Positions 1 to 8,873 of a DNA stretch of 64,000 nucleotides are shown here, one piece after another (positions within the stretch are counted from its first letter, which is position 1; every line of letters starts with the position of its first letter). Where the stretch lies: assembly GCA_035550795.1 (NCBI GenBank), contig DASZOL010000069.1, forward strand, positions 7,393 through 71,392. Reading direction: 5' to 3'. The stretch is from DASRDR01 sp035550795 (GTDB taxonomy: Bacteria; Methylomirabilota; Methylomirabilia; Rokubacteriales; DASRDR01). Under the pieces are notes generated by a model. It was given only the letters and a program-made list of their open reading frames with translations. It searched no databases and had not been told where the DNA came from. The position numbers were made by a program, and so were the translations under genes.

Positions 1-2
1 TC

Positions 3-533
3 TCGTTCCCGAGCTTCTGGCTCGGGATCATGCTGATCCTGCTCTTCTCGGAAGCCCTCCACCTCCTCCCACCCTCCGGCCTCAGCGAGTACGGCCGCGA
101 AGGCGATCTGGGCGTCCGGCTCCGGCACGCCGCCATGCCGACCTTGACGCTCGGGCTGATCCAGATGGCGGCGTTCATGCGCTTCACCCGGTCGAGCCTG
201 CTCGAGGCGCTCCGGCAGGACTACGTGCGTACCGCGCGGGCGAAGGGCGTCTCCGGTGGCCGGGTCGTCTGGCGCCACGCGCTTCGCAACGCCCTCATCC
301 CGGTGGTCACCGTCGTGGGGCTCTCGCTCCCGACGCTCGTCGGCGGCGCGGTCCTGACGGAGACCGTCTTCGCCTGGCCCGGGGTCGGGCGGCTCGCGGT
401 CGGCGCGGTCTTCGAGCGCGACTACCCGGTGATCATGGGCGTGAATCTCCTGGTGGCGGCGGTCGTGATCACCGCGAATCTCGTCACCGATCTCGCCTAT
501 TGCCTGATCGACCCGAGGATCTCGTACTCGTGA
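3..533 (+). CDS. Peptide/nickel-type ABC transporter permease (DppB-like), 5'-truncated
   Basis: The gene begins upstream of the window, and 176 residues of the C-terminal part are visible. It is an inner-membrane permease of the DppB/OppB family that forms half of the channel importing peptides or other small solutes. The cytoplasmic EAA loop is clear (EALRQDYVRTARAKGVSG followed by HALRNALIPV), as is the typical ending around LVTDLAYCLIDPRI. Its stop overlaps the GTG of the next permease, so the two are translationally coupled. The ATPase genes are not in the window and may lie upstream. The substrate cannot be told from sequence. Confidence 0.93.
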   Translation, partial: SFPSFWLGIMLILLFSEALHLLPPSGLSEYGREGDLGVRLRHAAMPTLTLGLIQMAAFMRFTRSSLLEALRQDYVRTARAKGVSGGRVVWRHALRNALIPVVTVVGLSLPTLVGGAVLTETVFAWPGVGRLAVGAVFERDYPVIMGVNLLVAAVVITANLVTDLAYCLIDPRISYS

Positions 534-1366
534 TCGGGCTCAAGCGGCTGGTCCGGAGCCGGCGCGGACTCCTCGGGGGTATCGTGGTCGCGGTCATGCT
601 GATCGTCGGTCTCCTCGCCCCGGCCGTGGCACCCTACGGCTACTCGACCCAGTCGCTGCTCCAGCGCCTGAAGCCGCCGACCGTCGCCCACTGGCTCGGT
701 ACCGACGGATTCGGCCGGGACATCCTGACGCGGGTGGTGTGGGGCGCCCGCGTGTCCCTTCAGATCGGCTTCCTCGCGACGGGGCTCGCGATCCTTGTCG
801 GGACGGCGGTGGGCGGCACCGCCGGCTACTTCGGCGCCGCCGTGGACACGGCAATAATGCGCGTGGCCGACGTGTTCATGTCGGTGCCCGCGCTCTTCCT
901 CATCCTCGTCGTCGTGGCGCTCTTCGGCGCGAGCCTCCTCAACACCGCGCTCGTCGTCGGTCTCGTCACCTGGGCTCCGGTGGCCCGGATCGTCCGGGGC
1001 GAGTGTCTCAGCCTCCGCGCCCGTGACTTCGTCGAGGCCGCCCGCGCGCTCGGCGCGAGCCACGGGCGGATCCTGGCGCGCCACGTGCTCGTGAACGCCG
1101 TGCCGGCGATCATCGTGCAGGGCACGTTGCTCCTCGGTCAGACGATCCTCATCGAGTCGGGCTTGTCCTACCTCGGCCTGGGGGCGCAGCCGCCCACGCC
1201 GAGCTGGGGCAACATGGTCGTGGAGGGACGGCAGTTCCTTGGCTCCGCCTGGTGGGTCTCGACCTTCCCGGGCCTGGCGATCTTCGTCACCGTCCTCGGC
1301 TTCAACCTCTTCGGCGACGGGCTGCGCGACGCGCTCGACCCGGCCCTTCGCGCGGGCTCCCGATAG
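530..1366 (+). CDS. Peptide/nickel-type ABC transporter permease (DppC-like)
   Basis: This 278-residue second permease subunit belongs to the DppC/OppC family. I chose the GTG at 530 because it overlaps the previous stop (GTGA) and has GAGGA about ten bases upstream; an in-frame TTG at 500 would add ten poorly placed residues. It shows an N-terminal membrane segment, the short periplasmic motif HWLGTDGFGRD typical of DppC, the EAA loop (EAARALGASHGRILARHV) and GLSYLGLGAQPPTPSWGNM near the C-terminus. It pairs with the upstream permease and the binding protein 16 bases downstream. Confidence 0.94.
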   Translation: MIGLKRLVRSRRGLLGGIVVAVMLIVGLLAPAVAPYGYSTQSLLQRLKPPTVAHWLGTDGFGRDILTRVVWGARVSLQIGFLATGLAILVGTAVGGTAGYFGAAVDTAIMRVADVFMSVPALFLILVVVALFGASLLNTALVVGLVTWAPVARIVRGECLSLRARDFVEAARALGASHGRILARHVLVNAVPAIIVQGTLLLGQTILIESGLSYLGLGAQPPTPSWGNMVVEGRQFLGSAWWVSTFPGLAIFVTVLGFNLFGDGLRDALDPALRAGSR

Positions 1367-1382
1367 ACAGGAGGAGGCTTCC

Positions 1383-3020
1383 ATGGGCTACCGGATCGTG
1401 CTTGCGATGGTCCTGGCACTGGCACTGGCCGCGGGGGTGGGCGCTCCGCCGGAGGGTGCCGCCGCGGGGAAGGACTTCGTCATCGGGTTCATCGGCGACG
1501 CGACGAGCCTGAACCCGGTCGTGGCCACCGACGGGCAGTCGTACATCGCGGAGTGGCCGATGTTCGACAGCCTCGTCGAGCTGGACGACAAGCTCGGCGT
1601 CAAGCCGCTTCTTGCCGAGTCGTGGGAGGTCTCGCGAGACGGCCTGACCTACACCTTCAAGCTGAAGAAGGGCGTGAAGTGGCACGACGGCAAGCCCTTC
1701 ACGGCGCGGGACGTGGCTTTCACCTTCTACTCGGTCCTCGACCCCAAGGTCACCACGCCGCACCGCGCCTACTTCGACGCGCTGGTCGGCTTCCCGGAGC
1801 TCACGCGCAAGGACAACCCAAAGAAGCCGGACGAGCTGCCCGTCAAGCCGATCGAGGTCGTGGACGACCACACGGTCCGCTTCCGGCTGCGCTACGCCTA
1901 CGGCGCCTTCCTGGCCGTCCTCGTGAATCCGCGGGCGGGCATCATCCCCGAGCACCTCCTCCGGGGTGTCGACCTCAACACGGCGGAGTACAACCGGAAG
2001 CCCGTGGGAACCGGCCCCTTCCGGTTCGTGGAGTGGCGGCGGGGGGACCGGCTCGTCATGGAGGCCTTCCCCGAGTACCACGGCGGGCGCCCGGCCCTCG
2101 ACCGCCTGATCTACCGGGTCATTCCCGACACGGTCGTCCTCCTGCAGGAGCTGCGTGCCGGAGGCGTCGACTTCATCGAGCGCCCGCCGCTCACCGAGGT
2201 GGCGCGGCTCAAGCAGACGCCGGGGCTCAAGGTCCTCTCCACCGACAATACCTCGTACACCTATTTCGGCTTCCGCCAGGACCTGGCGCCGTTCGACGAC
2301 CTGAACGTCCGGCGCGCCCTCTACCACGCCATCGACGTCCCCGCCATCGTCCGCGAGGTTCTCCAGGGGTACGGCGCCGTCGCGACGGGGCAGTTCCCGC
2401 CCGGCAGCTGGGCGTTCGACCCCTCGGTCAAGCCGTACGCCTACGACCCGAACCGCGCCAAGGCGCTCCTGTCCGAGTCCGGCTGGAAGCCGGGGCCCGA
2501 CGGGGTCCTCGCGAAGGACGGCAAGCGCCTGTCCTTCTCGCTCCGGCACGACCAGGCGGACCAGAACGTCAAGGACACCGCGATCATCGTCCAGGAGTTC
2601 CTGAAGAAGGTCGGCGTCGAGGCCCGCATCGAGCCTCTCGACTGGCCCACGTTCGTCAAGAAGCTCTTCGCCTCGGAGTTCGAGGGCATCGTCGTGGGCT
2701 GGACGAACTTCCACGACCCGGACCCCTTCGCCTACACCATCTGGCACTCCAGCCAGTGGAAGGGCCGGAACTTCGCCCACTACAAGAGCCCGCGGGCCGA
2801 CGCCGCGATCGAGGCCGCGCGACGCGCCGCCGACCAGGCCGAGCGCAAGAAGCACTACGCCGAGCTCTCGAAGATCCTCATGGAGGACGCACCGTACGTG
2901 TTCCTCTACTTCCCCCAGCAGGTCTACGTGACCCGCCAGACCTACGAGGGGTTCGTCCCCATCCCGGCCTACGGCGGGATCTACCAGTCGATGAAGGCCG
3001 TGCGCTGGACGGGCCGCTAG
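1383..3020 (+). CDS. ABC transporter substrate-binding protein, family 5 (peptide/nickel type)
   Basis: This 545-residue extracytoplasmic solute-binding protein (SBP_bac_5) captures substrate for the two permeases before it. A cleavable signal peptide covers about residues 1-28. Family signatures include SLNPVVATDGQS near the mature N-terminus, the block WHDGKPFTARDVAFTFYSVLDPK, and TGPFRFVEWRRGDRLVMEAF. The ATG at 1383 has a strong GGAGGAG seven bases upstream. The reading frame is open back to 1239, but that extension overlaps the permease and lacks signal character. It is the last transporter gene of the operon here. The ligand is unknown. Confidence 0.94.
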   Translation: MGYRIVLAMVLALALAAGVGAPPEGAAAGKDFVIGFIGDATSLNPVVATDGQSYIAEWPMFDSLVELDDKLGVKPLLAESWEVSRDGLTYTFKLKKGVKWHDGKPFTARDVAFTFYSVLDPKVTTPHRAYFDALVGFPELTRKDNPKKPDELPVKPIEVVDDHTVRFRLRYAYGAFLAVLVNPRAGIIPEHLLRGVDLNTAEYNRKPVGTGPFRFVEWRRGDRLVMEAFPEYHGGRPALDRLIYRVIPDTVVLLQELRAGGVDFIERPPLTEVARLKQTPGLKVLSTDNTSYTYFGFRQDLAPFDDLNVRRALYHAIDVPAIVREVLQGYGAVATGQFPPGSWAFDPSVKPYAYDPNRAKALLSESGWKPGPDGVLAKDGKRLSFSLRHDQADQNVKDTAIIVQEFLKKVGVEARIEPLDWPTFVKKLFASEFEGIVVGWTNFHDPDPFAYTIWHSSQWKGRNFAHYKSPRADAAIEAARRAADQAERKKHYAELSKILMEDAPYVFLYFPQQVYVTRQTYEGFVPIPAYGGIYQSMKAVRWTGR

Positions 3021-3031
3021 GCGCGCCGCGC

Positions 3032-3862
3032 ATGGAGCTACGGGTCAACGGGACGACGCTCCACGCGGAGGTCGTGGGGGACGGGGTGCCCTGCCTCGTC
3101 CTCCACGGCGGCCCCGGCACGGACTCGGGGGGCCTCGTCCGCTCGCTCGGGCCGCTGGCGGGCCCGCTCGGCCTCCGCATGATCTTCTGGGACCACCGGG
3201 GCCACGGACGCTCGGAGTGGGCACCGGTCGAGCAGTGCACGCAGGACCAGCTGGTGGCGGACGCGGAAGGCGTACGGCGCGCGCAGGGGCTCGGCCAGGT
3301 CCACGTGCTCGGCGTCAGCTGGGGCGGCTTCCTCGGTCTCATGTACGCCGCGCGCCATCCCGGCTCGATTCGCCGCCTCGCCGTCGTCGGAGCGGCGGCG
3401 AGCCACGCCTTCATGCCCCGGGCGGAAGCCAACGCTCGCCGCCAGGCGACGCCCGAGCAATGGGCGGCTTACCGGTCGCTCTGGGACGGCTCGCTCCCCG
3501 ACGATGCCGCGTTTCGCCGGGCATTCGAGACCATCCGGCCGCTCTACTTCCATGACACGGCGCTGGCCGAAGCCGCGAACGCCGCGCGGGCCGATACCCG
3601 GTACCGCCTCGCGGTGCGGAAGTTCATCATCGAGCACGAGTACCCGAGGTACGACTGCCGCCCCGAGCTGTCGGCCATCGCCTGCCCCGCGCTGGTCATG
3701 GTGGGGCGCCACGACTGGATCTGCCCCGTCGACCAGGCGGAGGAGATCCACAAGCTGATCCCCCACTCGGAGCTCACGGTCTTCGAGGCGAGCGGCCACT
3801 CGCCCCAGACCGAGGAGCGGGACGCGTTCACGCGGCGCCTCGCCGCCTTCCTCCGCGGGTGA
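3032..3862 (+). CDS. Alpha/beta hydrolase (proline iminopeptidase-like)
   Basis: This 276-residue alpha/beta-hydrolase resembles proline iminopeptidases and related esterases. The oxyanion-hole motif HGGPG is at about 25-29, the nucleophile elbow GVSWGG places Ser96, the acid is probably Asp228 (GRHDW) and the base His256 (GHSP). There is no signal peptide, so it is cytoplasmic. It starts 11 bases after the binding-protein stop and probably shares its transcript, so it may process imported peptides; that link is inference. Family members also hydrolyse esters and amides, so exact activity is open. Confidence 0.85.
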   Translation: MELRVNGTTLHAEVVGDGVPCLVLHGGPGTDSGGLVRSLGPLAGPLGLRMIFWDHRGHGRSEWAPVEQCTQDQLVADAEGVRRAQGLGQVHVLGVSWGGFLGLMYAARHPGSIRRLAVVGAAASHAFMPRAEANARRQATPEQWAAYRSLWDGSLPDDAAFRRAFETIRPLYFHDTALAEAANAARADTRYRLAVRKFIIEHEYPRYDCRPELSAIACPALVMVGRHDWICPVDQAEEIHKLIPHSELTVFEASGHSPQTEERDAFTRRLAAFLRG

Positions 3863-4015
3863 GCCCGGGCCCCGCCGGCCCGCGAGCCTGGCCCACGGTC
3901 CCTCCGAGCGGCCGGGCGCATCTGGGGTGACGGCGTCACGCGTCGAGGCAGCCCGCCAGGATCCGGGACGGCGAGCCCGAGGCCGCGTCGACGGTCGCGG
4001 CCGGAGCGGCGGGGC

Positions 4016-4393
4016 TCAGTGGGCGGCTGGCTGGAAGAGCTCGATGGCGTTCCCGGACGGATCCTCGATGAGGACCTGGGCGCCACCGGGGCCACGCACG
4101 ATGTCGTTGCGAAACCGTAGCCCCGCGTCCCGAAGGCGATCCACCTCCGCCGCGATGTCGTCCACCAGGAGCTGAATGCGGTTCCAGCCGCCCGGCCCGG
4201 GCTGACGGCCATCGGGCATGGGCCGGCCGGCCGAGCTGGTGCGCCCGCTGAGCAGCAGCCGCAGGTCGCCGCGCGTGACGTCGGCGAAGGCCGGGGCCGC
4301 CCGGGACAGGAGGGTGAAGCCGAGGTGAGTCGTGTAGAAGGCGACGGCGTCGTCGACGTCGTCGACCATGTAGCGGACGTTGACGGTGCTCAT
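4016..4393 (-). CDS. VOC-superfamily protein (glyoxalase/bleomycin-resistance fold)
   Basis: This 125-residue single-chain VOC protein has the usual two beta-alpha-beta-beta-beta modules. It begins NVRYMVDDVDDAVAFYTTHLGF, a common start for this family, and ends GGAQVLIEDPSGNAIELFQPA, where the Glu is the usual second-module metal ligand. It is probably a small cytoplasmic dioxygenase-, lyase- or epimerase-type enzyme, but the fold does not reveal the reaction. It lies 37 bases downstream of the thiolase gene on the same strand, so co-transcription is likely. The converging hydrolase gene ends at 3862. Confidence 0.85.
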   Translation of the reverse strand: MSTVNVRYMVDDVDDAVAFYTTHLGFTLLSRAAPAFADVTRGDLRLLLSGRTSSAGRPMPDGRQPGPGGWNRIQLLVDDIAAEVDRLRDAGLRFRNDIVRGPGGAQVLIEDPSGNAIELFQPAAH

Positions 4394-4430
4394 GAGGTGC
4401 GCACCTCCGCGCGGGGCGCCTCATCGGGCA

Positions 4431-5630
4431 TCAGACCCGCTCCAGCAGGACGGCGATGCCCTGGCCGACGCCGATGCACATGGTGCAGACGGCGTAGCGG
4501 CCGCCTCGCCTCTCCAGCTCGTGCGTCGCCGTCGTCGCCAGGCGCGCGCCGCTCATTCCGAGCGGGTGACCGAGGGCGATGGCCCCGCCGTTCGGGTTCA
4601 CGTGCTCGGCGTCATCCGGAAGGCCAAGGTCCCGGAGCACGGCCAGGGCCTGCGCGGCGAACGCCTCGTTGAGCTCGACCACGTCGATCCGGCCGAGGTC
4701 GAGTCCGGCCCGCGCCAGGAGCTTCTTCGTCGCGGGCACGGGGCCGATCCCCATGACGCGTGGCGGAACGCCGGCCGTCGCTCCCGCCACGACCCGCGCG
4801 CGGGGCGTGAGCCCGTGGGCGGCCGCGGCGCGCCCGGAGGCGACCAGCAGGGCGCAGGCGCCGTCGTTCACGCCCGACGCGTTGCCCGCCGTCACGGTGC
4901 CGCCCGCCCGGAAGGCGGGCCTGAGCCGGGCGAGGGCTTCGGGCGACGTGTCGCGCGGGTGCTCGTCCTCGGTGACCTGGATGGTCTCCTTCCCCCGAGA
5001 CACGGTGACGGGCACGATCTCCTGGGCGAGTCGCCCGCTCTTCTGCGCGGCGCGCGCCCGGAGCTGGCTGCGCAGGGCGAATGCGTCCTGGTCCGTGCGC
5101 GCGACCTTCCACTCCTCGGCGACGTTCTCCGCCGTCTCCCCCATCGCGTCGGTGCCGAACAGCTCGTGCATCCGCGGGTTGACGAAGCGCCAGCCGATCG
5201 TGGTGTCGTAGAGCCGCGTGTCTCGCGCGAACGCCGCGTCCGCCTTGCCCAGGACGAACGGCGCCCGCGACATGCTCTCGACGCCGCCCGCCACGACCAG
5301 GTCCGCCTCGCCCCCGCGGATGAGCCGCGCGGCCGTGGCCACGGCTTCGAGCCCGGAGCCGCAGAGGCGGTTGACCGTCACGCCGGAGATCTCGACCGGC
5401 AGGCCCGCGAGCAGCGTGGCCATCCGCGCCACGTTCCGGTTGTCCTCGCCCGCCTGGTTGGCGCAGCCCAGGATGACGTCGTCGACGCGCGCCCAGTCGA
5501 CCGAGGGATGGCGCGCCACGAGCGCCCGGATCGGGATCGCGGCCAGGTCGTCAGGCCGAACGGCCGCGAGCGCGCCGCCGTAGCGGCCGATCGGCGTCCG
5601 GGCGGCAGCGCAGATGAAGGCGTCCGGCAT
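4431..5630 (-). CDS. Acetyl-CoA acyltransferase, 3-oxoadipyl-CoA thiolase type
   Basis: This 399-residue thiolase would cleave a 3-oxoacyl-CoA with CoA to release acetyl-CoA. Catalytic residues are visible: nucleophile Cys90 (NRLCGSG), His355 (GHPLG) and Cys385 (CIGVGQG). The stretch GCANQAGEDNRNVARM and the block SRAPFVLGKADAAFARDT are especially like PcaF/PaaJ enzymes that end the beta-ketoadipate and phenylacetate routes. I prefer the ATG at 5630, which has GGGAGGA nine bases upstream, over an in-frame GTG at 5645. A perfect TATAAT lies about 20 bases upstream. None of the other aromatic-ring genes is adjacent, so the in vivo substrate is uncertain. Confidence 0.92.
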   Translation of the reverse strand: MPDAFICAAARTPIGRYGGALAAVRPDDLAAIPIRALVARHPSVDWARVDDVILGCANQAGEDNRNVARMATLLAGLPVEISGVTVNRLCGSGLEAVATAARLIRGGEADLVVAGGVESMSRAPFVLGKADAAFARDTRLYDTTIGWRFVNPRMHELFGTDAMGETAENVAEEWKVARTDQDAFALRSQLRARAAQKSGRLAQEIVPVTVSRGKETIQVTEDEHPRDTSPEALARLRPAFRAGGTVTAGNASGVNDGACALLVASGRAAAAHGLTPRARVVAGATAGVPPRVMGIGPVPATKKLLARAGLDLGRIDVVELNEAFAAQALAVLRDLGLPDDAEHVNPNGGAIALGHPLGMSGARLATTATHELERRGGRYAVCTMCIGVGQGIAVLLERV

Positions 5631-5650
5631 GGTCGATCCTCCCACCGGCC

Positions 5651-5681
5651 ATTATAGGGCGCGGCGGCCGCCGCGGCGGCC
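5651..5681 (-). promoter_or_regulatory. Candidate thiolase promoter with palindromic operator
   Basis: Reading the minus strand, a perfect TATAAT occupies 5656-5651, upstream of the thiolase start at 5630. No good -35 hexamer is present. The place where it should lie is covered by a perfect 16-bp palindrome, GGCCGCCGCGGCGGCC, at 5666-5681. A palindrome at that position could be an activator or repressor site, but in DNA this G+C-rich such a match can arise by chance. Confidence 0.4.
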
Positions 5682-5694
5682 CGTCGGCCGGACG

Positions 5695-5721
5695 CGCCCG
5701 CCGTCGCAGGCACGGCGGGCG
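5695..5721 (-). terminator. GC-rich stem-loop after the hydantoinase gene
   Basis: CGCCCGCCGT at 5695-5704 and ACGGCGGGCG at 5712-5721 form a perfect 10-bp stem with a 7-base loop, 33 bases past the hydantoinase stop. No T-run follows on the minus strand, so this is a hairpin that may end or stabilise the transcript rather than a classical intrinsic terminator. Confidence 0.4.
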
Positions 5722-5753
5722 GGGGATCGGCGCCCGGCGGCGGCGCCCCTCGG

Positions 5754-7187
5754 TCAGCAGACGGGGCGGCGGAGGACTGCGGGATCGATCCGCCGCGGAA
5801 CGAGTCGCCCGTCGCCGGGCGCGCCGAGCAGCCGCCCGTGGTCGGCGATCACCCGGCCCCGCAGGAGCGTGGTCACGGGCCAGCCGTGCACGGCCCAGCC
5901 CTCCCAGGGGCTGTAGTCGCTCACGTGGAAGTCGTCCCGCGTGAGCGTCTTCCGGACCGTCGGATCGAGCAGGACGAGATCGGCATCGCTGCCCGGCGCG
6001 ATGACGCCCTTGCGCGGGTGCAGGCCGAAGATGCGCGCCGCGTTCGTCGCGGTGACCGCCGTGAACCGCTCCAGCGACATGCCGCGCTTGACCACGCCCT
6101 CGGTGTACGCGATGCCCAGACGGGCCTCGGCCCCGAGGTTGCCGCCCGTCACGTCCTCGATCGTCCGCCCGCGGAGCTTCAGCGCCAGGCTGGTGGGGTA
6201 CTCGTCCGTCGCGAGGGTCGAAACACCGCCGTCGACCAGACCACGCCAGAGCGCCTCCCGGTCCTCCGGCAGCTTGAGCGACGGGTACGTGTGGGCGCAG
6301 AAGCCCCGCGGCGTCTTGTAGTGCTCGGCATCGAAGCAGGCGTACTGGTGGAGCGTCTCGGCATAGACGGGGGAGCCCGCCGCCCGCGCCGCCAGGACGG
6401 CCTCGACCCCTTCCCGCGCGGAGGTGTGGACGAAGTAGATCCCGGCACCGGTCGCCCGCCCGAGCGCGATCGTCCGGGCGAACGCCAGCTGCTCCGAGAG
6501 CTTGGTGTGGACCAGGTGCATGTTCGAGCCGTCCAGCCGCCCCTCGGCCCGGAAGCGCTCGTAGGCCGTCTGGACCAGCTCGTCGTCCTCCGCGTGGACC
6601 GTCACGAGCCCGCCGTGGCGGGCCGCCTCGGTCATGGCGAGCTCGATCCGCCCGAAGTCGAGCCGGAACGAGAGCCGCTTCGGGTGCGGCGGCAGGATGT
6701 CCGTCGTGAACACCTTGAAGCTCGGGAAGCCTGCCTCGATCGCCTCTCGCATCTCCGCGAACGCCGCGAGCGGCAGCGCCCCGCACAGGGTGATGTGGAA
6801 GCTGTAGTCGACGTGGGAGCGCCCCGCCCAGCGAGCCGCGCGCTCATCGAGGGCTTCCGCGATCCCGTTCTCGGGCCGCACGAAGGCGAAGTCGATGTGC
6901 GTGGTCGTCCCGCCGCACGCCATGCCGCGCGTGTCGTCCTCGGGTCCGAGTGTCAGGCCGGGCTCGTCCGGGCGAGTTCGGATGGCGTGAGCCAGGTGGG
7001 TGTGGGGCTCGACCCCGCCCGGCGCCACGATCCGCCCCGAGGCGTCGAGGACGCGGGCGCCGTCCGTCGGCAGCGAGCCGGGCAGCGCCAGGACCGCGAT
7101 GCGCTCCCCCTGGACCCCCACGTCCCAGGGCCCGACGCCCTGGGGCGTGACGACGGTGCCTCCGCGGACGACCAGATCAAGCGCCAC
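5754..7187 (-). CDS. D-hydantoinase/dihydropyrimidinase-family amidohydrolase
   Basis: This 477-residue cyclic-amide hydrolase opens hydantoin or dihydropyrimidine rings with a binuclear metal centre. The metal ligands can be placed: His62 and His64 (PHTHL), the carbamylated Lys158 (SFKVFTTD), His198 (HAED), His254 (HTSARE) and Asp328 (ATDEYP). Length and order match the family. No hydantoin racemase or carbamoylase is next to it. With the adenine and adenosine deaminases elsewhere in the window it fits nucleobase or amide scavenging. Related enzymes such as phenylhydantoinase cannot be excluded. Confidence 0.92.
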   Translation of the reverse strand: MALDLVVRGGTVVTPQGVGPWDVGVQGERIAVLALPGSLPTDGARVLDASGRIVAPGGVEPHTHLAHAIRTRPDEPGLTLGPEDDTRGMACGGTTTHIDFAFVRPENGIAEALDERAARWAGRSHVDYSFHITLCGALPLAAFAEMREAIEAGFPSFKVFTTDILPPHPKRLSFRLDFGRIELAMTEAARHGGLVTVHAEDDELVQTAYERFRAEGRLDGSNMHLVHTKLSEQLAFARTIALGRATGAGIYFVHTSAREGVEAVLAARAAGSPVYAETLHQYACFDAEHYKTPRGFCAHTYPSLKLPEDREALWRGLVDGGVSTLATDEYPTSLALKLRGRTIEDVTGGNLGAEARLGIAYTEGVVKRGMSLERFTAVTATNAARIFGLHPRKGVIAPGSDADLVLLDPTVRKTLTRDDFHVSDYSPWEGWAVHGWPVTTLLRGRVIADHGRLLGAPGDGRLVPRRIDPAVLRRPVC

Positions 7188-7224
7188 GCGGCGAGGGTAG
7201 CCCCGGGGCCCGCCAGGGTCAACG

Positions 7225-7256
7225 CGCCGGAGGCCGACTGCGCCGGAGGCCGACAG
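7225..7256. repeat. 16-bp tandem duplication in the intergenic spacer
   Basis: CGCCGGAGGCCGACTG (7225-7240) is followed directly by CGCCGGAGGCCGACAG (7241-7256), differing at one base. It sits between the hydantoinase start and the end of the MBL-fold gene. It probably arose by slippage and no function is evident. Confidence 0.8.
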
Positions 7257-7332
7257 TCACCTCATCGCCGAGACGCGGACCCCGACAAGCCGGTTGGGTG
7301 GGGACCGGCCGACCGCCCCGGACGCGGCCAAG

Positions 7333-8037
7333 CTAGGGCAGGAGGATCCGGCCGCCACCCATGGCGCGGAGAAAATCGCCGACCCCCATCTGGAGGAAGG
7401 GGTTCTCGCGCTTCTCGGCGCCCATCGTCGACTGGGGTCCGCCGTAGTTGTGGCCGGGCAGGAGGATCGTGTCGTCGGGGAGTCGAGCGAGGCGCTGGGT
7501 GAGACTCCGGTGCATCTCGGCGGGGTCACCGCCCGGCAGGTCCGTCCGGCCGCACGCCTGGATGAAGAGCGTGTCGCCCGAGACGAGCCGCCCGTCGACG
7601 AGGAAGCACTGGGAGCCCGGCGTGTGGCCAGGGGTATGGATGAAAGTGATCGTGAACCGGCCGACCGGCAGGTCCATGGCGCTGTCCACCTGGACCAGAT
7701 CGGAGCCAAAGCCCCGGAGGAACTCCCGCTCGGCCCGGTGCACGTAGACCTTGGCCCGCGCCTGGCCGAGCAGCTCCTCGACCCCGGGAATCCGGCCCGG
7801 CATGCCCCAGTCCTCCAGCGTCCCGCCCACGTGATCCTGGTGCGTATGCGTGATCAGCGCGCCGGTGATGCGGAGCCCGTCCGCCTCGGCCGTCCGCACG
7901 ATCGTGTCGATCTCCCACGCCGGGTCCACCACGACGCACTCGCCCGCCGCACGGTCTCCCACGAGGTAGACGAAGTTCTGCATGGGGCCGAGCTCCATCT
8001 GCTTCACGTACAGCTCGTCCCGTCCGCCGGCGCTCAT
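7333..8037 (-). CDS. MBL-fold metallo-hydrolase (glyoxalase II-like)
   Basis: This 234-residue metallo-beta-lactamase-fold hydrolase carries the full metal set: HTHQDH (His64, His66, Asp68, His69), His138 in TPGHTPGS, Asp155 in SGDTLF and His196 in GHNYGG. Spacing and the late GHN motif resemble glyoxalase II and persulfide dioxygenase-like hydrolases that act on thioesters or glutathione adducts. No signal peptide is seen. Its start overlaps the stop of the upstream enoyl-CoA hydratase by four bases, so the two are translationally coupled, which favours an acyl-thioester substrate; that is inference. Confidence 0.9.
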   Translation of the reverse strand: MSAGGRDELYVKQMELGPMQNFVYLVGDRAAGECVVVDPAWEIDTIVRTAEADGLRITGALITHTHQDHVGGTLEDWGMPGRIPGVEELLGQARAKVYVHRAEREFLRGFGSDLVQVDSAMDLPVGRFTITFIHTPGHTPGSQCFLVDGRLVSGDTLFIQACGRTDLPGGDPAEMHRSLTQRLARLPDDTILLPGHNYGGPQSTMGAEKRENPFLQMGVGDFLRAMGGGRILLP

Positions 8038-8819
8038 CGACCCAGGAACCGCGGCGCGCGCCGCTCGCGCGCCGCCAGCAGCCCCTCCCGGAGATCCGCG
8101 CTGCCGAAGGTGATGGCCTGGCAGAACGCCTCGTACTCGACCGCCGCCGCGACCGCGCTCTCGAGCCCCTGGTACACGGCGCGCTTGAGCATCCGCACGA
8201 CGAGCGGCGAGCTACCGGCGATCGACCGGGCCGTCTCCAGCGCGGTCGGCATCAGCTCGCTGCGCGGCACCGCCCGGTTCACCAGCCCCATGCTCTCGGC
8301 CTCCCGTCCGGACACGACCCGCCCCGTGTAGAAGAGCTCGAGCGCGCGCGCCGCCCCGACCGCGCGCGGCAGTGTGAGCGTCGAGGCCATGCCGGGGTGG
8401 AGACCGAGACGCGCGAAGTTGACGCTGAGCCGCGCGTCCTCCGCGGCGTACCGGAGGTCGCACGCAAGCGCGAGGGCCAGGCCCCCGCCGACCGCATGGC
8501 CGTGGACGGCGGCGATCGTGGGAACGGGCAGACGCAAGAGGGAGAGGTAGCGGTCGTAGTACGCGCGCATCACCTGGCGGCGCGCCTCGACCTCCCGGCG
8601 CGTGTTGGCCTCGATGAGCGCCATGTCGCCGCCCGCGCAGAACGACTCCCCTGCCCCGGCCAGGACGAGAACGCGGACGTCCGCGTTCGCCTCGACGCCC
8701 CGCAGCGCGTCGGCGAGCTCCTCGCCCATCTGCTCGCTCATCGGGTTGCGCCGGGCCGGCTCGTTCAGCGTGAGGAGGGCGACCCCGTCCGTGACGTCGA
8801 GAAGGATCGTGTCCGCCAT
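8034..8819 (-). CDS. Enoyl-CoA hydratase/isomerase family protein
   Basis: This 261-residue crotonase-fold enzyme acts on acyl-CoA thioesters. The CoA-binding and oxyanion-hole segments GESFCAGGDMALIE and HGHAVGGGLALALACDLRYA are typical. The catalytic-glutamate loop reads FARLGLHPGMASTLTLPR, so the second glutamate of true hydratases (the usual PEGG) is replaced. The reaction may therefore be isomerisation, dehalogenation or another crotonase chemistry. It starts 54 bases after the DUF4340 gene stop and is translationally coupled to the MBL hydrolase. Confidence 0.9.
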   Translation of the reverse strand: MADTILLDVTDGVALLTLNEPARRNPMSEQMGEELADALRGVEANADVRVLVLAGAGESFCAGGDMALIEANTRREVEARRQVMRAYYDRYLSLLRLPVPTIAAVHGHAVGGGLALALACDLRYAAEDARLSVNFARLGLHPGMASTLTLPRAVGAARALELFYTGRVVSGREAESMGLVNRAVPRSELMPTALETARSIAGSSPLVVRMLKRAVYQGLESAVAAAVEYEAFCQAITFGSADLREGLLAARERRAPRFLGR

Positions 8820-8873
8820 CGCTCGATCAGACCCTCACGGGCGCGGGGTGACCCGCCGCCTGCGGGACCCGCA

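Noticed and set aside
1239..1382. In-frame extension of the peptide-binding protein to an upstream start
   Set aside because: It overlaps the permease gene, lacks signal-peptide character, and the ATG at 1383 has a strong ribosome site.
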